Assembly: GCA_025938035.1 (NCBI GenBank)
Contig: JAICQE010000045.1
Span: forward strand, 1-24,494
Origin: Vicinamibacteria bacterium
GTDB lineage: Bacteria > Acidobacteriota > Vicinamibacteria > Vicinamibacterales > UBA2999
Length of the DNA stretch: 24,494 nt
Reading direction: 5' to 3'
Part shown: piece after piece, positions 15,190-20,967 of the stretch
Layout: every line of letters begins with the position of its first letter
Numbering within the stretch: the first letter of the stretch is position 1
The notes under the pieces: generated by a model
Database searches by the model: none
What the model saw: only the letters and a program-made list of their open reading frames with translations
What the model was told of the DNA's origin: nothing
Made by a program: the position numbers and the translations under genes

Positions 15190-16083
15190 CTATGCGGCGG
15201 GGTGGAAACGGCCGTCGCGCTGCACCGCCTCGAATCCCGCGGCTTCGACGTTGCGCGTGATCTCCTCGATCGGCGCGCGCCGCCGTCCCTCCGGCGCCTC
15301 GTCCGACGCCGAGACGCCGTAGAGGTCGTCCGCGCCGAACGTCAGGGCGACCTGTGCGAGCTTGGGGCCGTATCGCTGCCAGTCCACCTGAATCGATGGA
15401 ATGTTCGGCGCGGCGAGCCGCGCGATCGCGACCATCTTGACGTCCTCGTATCCCGTCGTCGGGCGGAACGTGCTCACGACCGAGGGCAGCGGATTCAGCG
15501 CGTGGATGCACCCGAACTCGTCCTGCAGCTCGGCTGCACGCAGGAGCAGGTTGGTCCGCTCGGCGGCGGCGATCCGCGCCACGCTCAACCGCAACTGCTC
15601 GAAACCGGCGGTTTTCAGGTCCCGCAGGGCCGCTTGCAGATCCGGAATGGTGTCCAGGGGAAGCTCCGCGATCGCGTCGAGCCCGGCGGCCCGAAGCTGC
15701 TCGAGGATCCGCCGTGGCCCGGCATCCGTGCTCAGCCTCTCGATGTCGCTCCAGGCGAACGCGGCCACCGTTCGCTCGCCTGCCACCTCCTTCGCCGTCT
15801 TCACCGCGCTCTCCGCGATCGCCGCCGTCTCTGGCGACCCGCTGATCCGGACCTCCCCTGCCGCCGGCGGAACGGTGTTCGCGAACGATTCGTTGAAGGG
15901 GCACACCGCGACGCGGACAAAGGTGACCGTGTTGCCGTGCAGCCGCCGGCGCAGGCCGTCCGCCAGCATCCCGATTCGAAGCACGTCAGGAGTCCGTGAC
16001 AGCTCCAGAATTTCGTCCGGGGGCAGCGGTTCACCCGCCGCGACGCGTTCCATCAGCCGATCGAAGGTTGACGTGGAGATCAT
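15190..16083 (-). CDS. MqnE-like protein lacking the radical-SAM cysteine motif
   Basis: 297 residues. The N-terminal part (RIGMLADGLRRRLHGNTVTFVR, about 36-57) and the C-terminal half (LLRAAELQDEFG, KMVAIARLAAPNIPSIQVDW, GPKLAQVALTFGADDLYG, about 180-256) resemble aminofutalosine synthase MqnE and its CofH/MqnC relatives. Where MqnE has CxxxCxxC just after the first strand, this protein reads VRVAVCPFNESFAN. Only two cysteines (61 and 192) exist in the whole protein, so a radical-SAM [4Fe-4S] cluster cannot be bound in the normal way. The IPGGGAE-type motif is also absent. The other frames at this point do not restore the motif. ATG at 16083 overlaps the upstream gene stop by one base (TGATG). 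Catalytic function is doubtful; a partner or regulatory role is possible. Confidence 0.8.
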   Translation of the reverse strand: MISTSTFDRLMERVAAGEPLPPDEILELSRTPDVLRIGMLADGLRRRLHGNTVTFVRVAVCPFNESFANTVPPAAGEVRISGSPETAAIAESAVKTAKEVAGERTVAAFAWSDIERLSTDAGPRRILEQLRAAGLDAIAELPLDTIPDLQAALRDLKTAGFEQLRLSVARIAAAERTNLLLRAAELQDEFGCIHALNPLPSVVSTFRPTTGYEDVKMVAIARLAAPNIPSIQVDWQRYGPKLAQVALTFGADDLYGVSASDEAPEGRRRAPIEEITRNVEAAGFEAVQRDGRFHPAA

Positions 16084-17051
16084 CAGTTCGGCGCACCGGA
16101 GCGGCTGTCGTCGGCCGCTCCGTCCCTCATTTTCTCTGCAATCCGCGTCGCAAGCGACAATGCCTGCCGGCCCGCGCGCGCGGTCACCACGGGCGGGCGC
16201 CGCTCCCGCACCGCACCCACGAAGTCCCGGAGCTCGCGACGCAGCGGCTCGTCCCGCGTTACTTCCATCCGTCCGCCCTGAATCGAAGGGCGGCCATCGC
16301 CTCGCACCAGCCGGTACACGTCCACTTCCTGTGCCGCGGAGTCGATCGAGACGTAGGAATCGTGCTGGAAGAACCGGATCTTCCGCACCTGCTCGCGGCT
16401 TATACGGCTGGCGGTGAGGTTCGCAATGCAGCCCGACGCGAACCGCAGCCGCGCGTTCGCGATGTCGGTACGCGGCGTCAGCACGTGGACGCCCACGGCC
16501 TCGATGGAGGCGACTTCCGAGCCGACCACGGCGAGCAGCAGGTCGAGGTCATGAATCATCAAATCGAAGATGACGTCGATGTCGAGGCTGCGCTCGGGGA
16601 ACGTGCCCAGGCGGTGCACCTCGATGAAACGGGGATCCGACACGAGCGGCAGTGCGGCAGCCACCGCGGGGTTGAATCGCTCCGTGTGCCCGGCCGCGAC
16701 CACCACTCCGGCCCGCTCCGCTGCCTCGATCAGCCGGTCGGCTTCGGCGAGCGACGACGCGAGTGGCTTTTCGATCAGCGCCGAGACGCCGCGCGCGATG
16801 AACGGCAGCGCGACCTGGACGTGCGACCCGGTCGGCACGGCGACGCTGACGGCGTCCACCAGTTCGAGAACGGGCGCTGCGTCCGAATACGGCCGGCCGC
16901 CGTACTTCGCGGCAATCTCTTCGGCGCGCCCCGGCTTCGTGTCGACGACGGCGACGAGCTCCACGTCGTCCATGCCCGCCAGCAGCCGCGCGTGATGCTG
17001 GCCCAGATGTCCGACGCCAATGACCGCGACGCGAAGCTTGGACAGAGTCAA
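16083..17051 (-). CDS. Gfo/Idh/MocA-family oxidoreductase (possible UDP-GlcNAc 3-dehydrogenase, GnnA-like)
   Basis: 322 residues with an N-terminal Rossmann fold (VAVIGVGHLG, 8-17), the conserved EKP (94-96), GHTERFNPAV (121-130) and a MIHDLDLLL segment with His167. NAD(P)-dependent sugar oxidoreductases of this family next to lpxA/lpxI are often GnnA-like and make 3-keto-UDP-GlcNAc, the precursor of amide-linked lipid A. The expected aminotransferase GnnB is not in the window, so the substrate is uncertain. The start is TTG at 17051, overlapping the lpxI stop by four bases (TTGA); the end overlaps the MqnE-like gene, so it is translationally coupled on both sides. Confidence 0.82.
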   Translation of the reverse strand: MTLSKLRVAVIGVGHLGQHHARLLAGMDDVELVAVVDTKPGRAEEIAAKYGGRPYSDAAPVLELVDAVSVAVPTGSHVQVALPFIARGVSALIEKPLASSLAEADRLIEAAERAGVVVAAGHTERFNPAVAAALPLVSDPRFIEVHRLGTFPERSLDIDVIFDLMIHDLDLLLAVVGSEVASIEAVGVHVLTPRTDIANARLRFASGCIANLTASRISREQVRKIRFFQHDSYVSIDSAAQEVDVYRLVRGDGRPSIQGGRMEVTRDEPLRRELRDFVGAVRERRPPVVTARAGRQALSLATRIAEKMRDGAADDSRSGAPN

Positions 17052-17866
17052 TTCCGTGATCTGCCCACGATCGTGATCCCCGCGTCGTTCGCCGACGCCA
17101 GCATCGCATCCTTCTCGAACATCAGCGTCTTGCCGGCGTCCACCGAGAGGGCGCTCGCCCCGGCGATACGCATCGCCTGGATCGTGGCGAGACCTACCAC
17201 CGGCACGTCGAAGCGCATGTCCTGATTCGGCTTCGCGACCTTGATGATGCGGACCCCGTGGCCCGCGAGGTGGCCCGCACGTCCGATCACTTCGTCGGTT
17301 CCCTCCATCGCCTCGACGGCGACCACTGCGCGATGCTTGACGGCAATCGTCTGGCCGATGTCATGGCCCGCGATCGCGTCCGCGATCGGATACCCGAACT
17401 CGAAGTCCTTCTGCTCCTCGTCGGACGGCATCCGATCCGTCATGGTCCCGGCTCGGGCCAGCAGCGGCCCCAGGAGGGACGTGGAATCGATCAGCTCGAT
17501 TCCGTTTTCGCGGAGCGCCCCCGCCACCGCGCCGATCAGACCGTCGGTGTTCTGGAACGGCAGCCTGGCGATCAGCTTCATGAAGGCTGCGTCGGGCACG
17601 ATGTCGCGGAAGATCTTCGTGTGCTTCACCTGGCCAGCCATGACGGCGTGTGAAGCGCCGGCGGCCTTGAGAAGGCGGATGCAGGTCCCGAGCTGGCCGA
17701 TCGAGATCCAGTGATACGGTGCGCGGGCGAGCACCGCCGCAGTTTCCAGATCCTTGAACGTCTCTTCCTTCAGGCCAATGACGGTGACGTCATGTCCCTG
17801 GGCACGCGCAGCGTCGAGGATGAGGAAAGGGAATCGGCCGTTGCCAGCAATCAATCCGAGTCTCAT
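17048..17866 (-). CDS. lpxI: UDP-2,3-diacylglucosamine pyrophosphatase LpxI
   Basis: 272 residues, the normal LpxI (DUF1009) length. It hydrolyses UDP-2,3-diacylglucosamine to lipid X in lipid A synthesis, replacing LpxH. Features are MRLGLIAGNGRFPFLILDAARAQG at the N-terminus, GQVKHTKIFRD, a TDGLIGAVAG segment, GQTIAVKHRAVVAVEAMEGTDEVI, the catalytic-region KPNQDMRFDVPVVG, and AGKTLMFEKD near the end. The ATG at 17866 gives the family N-terminus; the open frame runs on upstream through a large inverted repeat that is not coding. There is no strong ribosome binding site. lpxB is not in the window. Confidence 0.93.
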   Translation of the reverse strand: MRLGLIAGNGRFPFLILDAARAQGHDVTVIGLKEETFKDLETAAVLARAPYHWISIGQLGTCIRLLKAAGASHAVMAGQVKHTKIFRDIVPDAAFMKLIARLPFQNTDGLIGAVAGALRENGIELIDSTSLLGPLLARAGTMTDRMPSDEEQKDFEFGYPIADAIAGHDIGQTIAVKHRAVVAVEAMEGTDEVIGRAGHLAGHGVRIIKVAKPNQDMRFDVPVVGLATIQAMRIAGASALSVDAGKTLMFEKDAMLASANDAGITIVGRSRN

Positions 17867-17882
17867 GAACGGCGATCGTGAG

Positions 17883-18146
17883 GTTCCGTGTTCCAGGTTC
17901 CAGGTTCCAGGTTCGTGTTCCCGTTCAGGTTCGAGTTCCTGGTTCGGGGTTCTTGGTTCGGCGTTCCGAGGTCTGGCTTCTCCGGGCGCCGGGACGGCAT
18001 CTCCGGACGTCGCAGCATTCGGAGGCCCGGCATCTCCGGACGTCGGAGCCTCCGTGGCTCCGGAACACAGAACTCCGAACCTCGAACATGGAACCCGGAC
18101 GCGAACGGGAACACGAACCCGGAACCTGGAACCAGGAACACGGAAC
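17883..18146. repeat. Large inverted repeat of GGTTCC / GGAACC words
   Basis: Left arm 17883-17926 and right arm 18103-18146 are complementary at 42 of 44 positions, each made of GTTCC/GGTTCC-type words. The 176-bp middle has further related words and two copies of CGGCATCTCCGGACGTC. It fills the 288-bp spacer between the fabZ-lpxA stop and the lpxI start. The transcript would form a very long hairpin. It produces long artefactual open frames on both strands. Confidence 0.96.
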
Positions 18147-18154
18147 GGCCGCAT

Positions 18155-19432
18155 TCACTCATCCGCGACCAGCTCCTCGGCGCGGCGAGTGGGCCGTCGC
18201 AGAATCACGCCCCGGCGCGAGCTGCGAATGAAGTCGATCAGGTACCTCACCTCCGGCGCCGACAGCTCCGGATCGCGCTCCATCTTGCTCAGGGCGCGCG
18301 TGGTGTTGAGCTTCGACTGCAGCAGGTACCGGAACGCCTGCTTCAACTGGGAAATCGTGTCCTGCGTCAGGCCATGCCGTGCGAGGCCGACGCTGTTGAC
18401 GCCGAATACCCGCGCGGGTCGGCTGCCGATCGTCCTCGCGAACGGCGCCGCGTCCTTGGTCACCACCGAATAGCCGCCGACGAACCCGTACTGTCCGACT
18501 CGGCAGAACTGATGCACGGCGGAGCCTGCGCTGATGTTGGCGAAATCCTCCACGTCCACGTGCCCCCCCAGCGTGGCGTGCGGGCCGAAGATCGTGTGGG
18601 AACCGACATGGCAGTCGTGGGCCACGTGGACGTACGCCATGAACAGATTGTCGTCCCCGATAGTCGTCTCGCCCCCGCCACCGCGCGTACCGCGGTTGAT
18701 CGTCACGAACTCGCGGAAGATGTTCCGGCTGCCGATGGTCAGCCGCGTGCGCTCGCCCTTGTACTTCAGATCCTGGGGAGCCAGACCGATCGATGCCATG
18801 GGATAGATCTGCGTATCGTCGCCGATGTCCGTGGCGCCGTCGATGACCACCGAGGCGCCAATCCGGCAGCCGCGGCCGATTCGAACGTCGGGACCAATCG
18901 AGCAATACGGTCCGATCGTCGTCCCGACGCCGATTCGGGCGGACGGATGCACTGACGCGGTGGGATCGACGAACGCGGGGCCGGGCTCGATGCCCAGCAG
19001 GAGCTCTGCCTCGGCAACGATCTGGTCCTCGACGTACGCCGTCGCCTGGACTTTTGCCAGCCGCGAACGGACCCGCCGGAGGCGCACCTCGAGACGCAGT
19101 CTGTCGCCCGGCACGACCTGACGCCGGAATTTCGCGTCGTTCACGCCCCGCAGCGCTGTCCGCGCCGTGACGCCGAGCTCGGGGCAGTCCAGGATCAGCA
19201 CGGCCGCGGCTTGTGTCAGCGCCTCGATGAGCAGGACGCCGGGCATCACCGGGGTGCCCGGGAAATGTCCCTGGAAGCAGTCCTCGTTGATGGTCACGTT
19301 CTTGACGGCGACGACGCGAACGCCCGGCTCGCGCTCGATGATCGTGTCGATCAGGGGTGTGGGAACGCGGTAGTAAGCCCGCTCGAGAATGGCTGAATGG
19401 TCGAGGGGGACGGAATGGTGATCGCCGTTCAC
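18155..19432 (-). CDS. Fused FabZ dehydratase - LpxA UDP-GlcNAc acyltransferase
   Basis: 425 residues in a single frame with two complete domains. Residues about 20-150 are FabZ/(3R)-hydroxyacyl-ACP dehydratase: HFPGTPVMPGVLLIEALTQ with the catalytic His56 and Glu70. Residues about 155-425 are LpxA: a left-handed beta-helix of hexapeptide repeats, then VHVAHDCHVG with the catalytic His272 (equivalent to His125 of E. coli), GSAVHQFCRVGQYGFVGG and a C-terminal helical region. FabZ makes enoyl-ACP and LpxA uses hydroxyacyl-ACP to start lipid A, so the fusion joins enzymes that act on the same intermediate. The start is GTG at 19432, at the end of a spacer repeat. lpxD, often nearby, is absent. 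Confidence 0.93.
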   Translation of the reverse strand: MNGDHHSVPLDHSAILERAYYRVPTPLIDTIIEREPGVRVVAVKNVTINEDCFQGHFPGTPVMPGVLLIEALTQAAAVLILDCPELGVTARTALRGVNDAKFRRQVVPGDRLRLEVRLRRVRSRLAKVQATAYVEDQIVAEAELLLGIEPGPAFVDPTASVHPSARIGVGTTIGPYCSIGPDVRIGRGCRIGASVVIDGATDIGDDTQIYPMASIGLAPQDLKYKGERTRLTIGSRNIFREFVTINRGTRGGGGETTIGDDNLFMAYVHVAHDCHVGSHTIFGPHATLGGHVDVEDFANISAGSAVHQFCRVGQYGFVGGYSVVTKDAAPFARTIGSRPARVFGVNSVGLARHGLTQDTISQLKQAFRYLLQSKLNTTRALSKMERDPELSAPEVRYLIDFIRSSRRGVILRRPTRRAEELVADE

Positions 19433-19563
19433 GCTTCTCGGTTCTCTGTGCTCAGTTCGTGTTCACGTTCGGTGCTGAGTTCGATGGTTCTCTCGTCTGA
19501 GTGCGGGTTCCGAGGTCCGGCGGTCTGAACCCGGAACCGAACATGAACGGGAACCGAGAAGCG
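19432..19563. repeat. Inverted spacer repeat of GAACCGAG / CTCGGTTC words
   Basis: CGCTTCTCGGTTC at 19432-19444 is the exact complement of 19551-19563. Between them GTTC/GTTCGG words on the left face CCGGAACCGAACATGAACGGG words on the right. The left arm begins at the first base of the fabZ-lpxA GTG start codon. It fills most of the 162-bp spacer downstream of skp. Confidence 0.9.
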
Positions 19564-19594
19564 AGAACGGAGAAGGGTGAACGACGCGCGGCCC

Positions 19595-20293
19595 CTATCT
19601 TCCGCCGGGGGCCGCCTTCATCGCGGCGTCGAACGCCTGCAGCACGTCGCCGGTGAGATCCATTGTCTCGACGGCGGCCCACACGAGACCGCTGTCGGCG
19701 GCGTTGAAGATGAAGTGGATGCCCTTCTGTTTCGCCACGGTGTCCACGACCGGAGTGAGCTTGCGCTCGAACTCGACCTGGAGCTGCTGACCGAGCGCCT
19801 GCAGTTCCTGCTGCGCGTCCTCGGTGAAGCGCTGGATGTCGCGCTGCTGCCGGTCGATGTCGATCTGCATCTGCTGCCGCACGGCGTCGCTCATGACGCT
19901 GGCGCCCTTTTCCAGCTTGTCCTGCGAGGCCTGGAGCTGCTTGTTCTTCTCGTTCAGCTCCTTGGCTTTCTGCTCCTGCAGCGCCTGGAGCTTGGCGCTC
20001 ATCGCCTTGCCCTCGTTCGAGTTCGCGACCAGGAACTGCACGTTCAGGATGGCGTATTTGAGTCCATCCTGGAACTTCGGCAGTGTCACGGGCTTCTGCG
20101 TCGCCGGCGAGGCGGCCGCGGGCGCCGCCGGCGCGGGGGCGGCGGGCTTCTCCGTGGCAGGCGGGACCTGAGGGGCGGGCGCGCCCTGCGCCGGCGGTGC
20201 CGCCTGCGGCAACGGTGACGGCATTGGAGCAGCGTAACCGGCCGCGGTGACGAGCAGCAGGCCCAGCGCCAGAGCAACGACAAACCTTCTCAT
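19595..20293 (-). CDS. skp: OmpH/Skp-family periplasmic chaperone
   Basis: 232 residues. N-terminal signal peptide (RRFVVALALGLLLVTAAGYAAP), then an unusually long Ala/Pro/Gln-rich linker (about 23-70), then the Skp core: KYAILNVQFLVANSNEGKAMSAKLQAL and a long Lys/Gln/Glu-rich coiled coil (about 95-175), followed by VEFERKLTPVVDTVAKQKGIHFIFN. Skp holds unfolded outer-membrane proteins in the periplasm for delivery to BamA, whose gene is the next minus-strand gene upstream. The ATG at 20293 has AAAGGA about six bases upstream. Typical Skp proteins are about 160-180 residues; the extra length is the linker. Confidence 0.9.
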   Translation of the reverse strand: MRRFVVALALGLLLVTAAGYAAPMPSPLPQAAPPAQGAPAPQVPPATEKPAAPAPAAPAAASPATQKPVTLPKFQDGLKYAILNVQFLVANSNEGKAMSAKLQALQEQKAKELNEKNKQLQASQDKLEKGASVMSDAVRQQMQIDIDRQQRDIQRFTEDAQQELQALGQQLQVEFERKLTPVVDTVAKQKGIHFIFNAADSGLVWAAVETMDLTGDVLQAFDAAMKAAPGGR

Positions 20294-20349
20294 CACGAAT
20301 CCTTTCTCGAGTGTCATGAATTGTACCTTACCGGGTCGATCTCAACGTC

Positions 20350-20390
20350 CAACTCCCAACTTCCAACTTCCAAGCGTTCTTGGTTCTTGG
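20350..20390. repeat. Spacer repeat of CAACTCCC / CTTCCAA words
   Basis: CAACTCCCAACTTCCAACTTCC is followed by AAGCGTTCTTGGTTCTTGG, giving a short imperfect inverted array. It lies in the 177-bp divergent spacer between skp and the plus-strand lipoprotein gene, upstream of skp on its transcribed strand. Words match those at 7512-7543 and 11565-11715. Confidence 0.75.
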
Positions 20391-20443
20391 CGTCGGACGC
20401 CCCGGTGTAGAGCCGCCCAGGCTGCCAGGCGTCTGTGTTCGTC

Positions 20444-20449
20444 TATAAA
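20444..20449 (+). promoter_or_regulatory. Candidate -10 box (TATAAA) for the plus-strand lipoprotein gene
   Basis: TATAAA lies 21 bases before the ATG at 20471, with a GAGG ribosome binding site at 20463-20466 in between. No clear -35 is seen. Since this is the only plus-strand gene, it needs its own promoter, which fits this position. Confidence 0.35.
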
Positions 20450-20470
20450 GGCGGTTAAGATCGAGGTTCC

Positions 20471-20890
20471 ATGTATCGACCGACTTCGTCCGTGCTCCTC
20501 GCCCTCATGCTGACCGCCGCCCTCGCCTCCGCCTGCGATGACGACGATCCACCAGGAGGCCCCTCGGAGCCGCCGCCGACCGAAGTGACCGAGACCTTCT
20601 CGGGCCGCGTCACGATCAACGGCGCGCGAACACATTCCTTCGACGTCGCGCGCGCCGGGAACATCACGGCCCGCTTCAACTCGCTGTCGGGCGACGGCAC
20701 CGTCGTGGGCCTCAGTCTGGGCACCTGGAACGGGCAGGCCTGTCAGCTGATCATCACCAACGACAAAGCGACGATCGCCACCTCGGTCATCGGCACGGCG
20801 TCGTCACTGGGCGCGTTCTGCGTCCGCGTATACGACGTCGGCGAGCTCACCACCGCGGTGGACTACGAGGTCGTCGTCACGCATTTCTGA
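20471..20890 (+). CDS. Putative small lipoprotein with PPC-like beta domain
   Basis: 139 residues, the only plus-strand gene. It has an N-terminal hydrophobic signal ending ALASAC (Cys22), consistent with a lipoprotein signal although Ala rather than Leu is at -3. An acidic, Pro-rich stretch (DDDDPPGGPSEPPP) follows, then a beta-rich domain: TFSGRVTINGARTHSFDVARAG, ARFNSLSGDGTVVGLSLG and FCVRVYDVGE...VDYEVVVTHF. The pattern resembles bacterial pre-peptidase C-terminal (PPC) domains, usually found attached to secreted enzymes; here it stands alone. GAGG lies five bases before the ATG. The function is unknown; it probably sits on the periplasmic or outer surface. It converges with bamA. Confidence 0.75.
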   Translation: MYRPTSSVLLALMLTAALASACDDDDPPGGPSEPPPTEVTETFSGRVTINGARTHSFDVARAGNITARFNSLSGDGTVVGLSLGTWNGQACQLIITNDKATIATSVIGTASSLGAFCVRVYDVGELTTAVDYEVVVTHF

Positions 20891-20898
20891 GCGGCGGA

Positions 20899-20919
20899 GC
20901 GGAGACTGAAGGTCTCCGC
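20899..20919. terminator. Candidate hairpin between convergent genes (1)
   Basis: GCGGAGAC at 20899-20906 pairs perfectly with GTCTCCGC at 20912-20919 with a five-base loop, nine bases after the lipoprotein stop. No clear T-run follows on the plus strand, so termination by a classical intrinsic mechanism is uncertain. Confidence 0.5.
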
Positions 20920-20939
20920 CTAACCGTAGCTACCGGTCG

Positions 20940-20962
20940 CCGGAGGTTTTTCAGGCCTCCGG
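20940..20962. terminator. Candidate hairpin between convergent genes (2)
   Basis: CCGGAGG at 20940-20946 pairs with CCTCCGG at 20956-20962 with a nine-base loop containing TTTTT. It lies six bases beyond the bamA stop on the minus strand. The T-run is in the loop, not after the stem, so it is a weak terminator candidate. Confidence 0.4.
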
Positions 20963-20967
20963 ACCGA

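Noticed and set aside
15190..16083. Frameshifted ordinary MqnE
   Set aside because: Neither alternative frame around 15880-15930 contains the CxxxCxxC motif, and the open frame is continuous with matching ends, so the loss is real in this sequence.
17867..18154. N-terminal extension of LpxI and plus-strand open frames through the GGTTCC repeat
   Set aside because: The sequence is the inverted repeat itself; the LpxI family N-terminus begins at the ATG at 17866.
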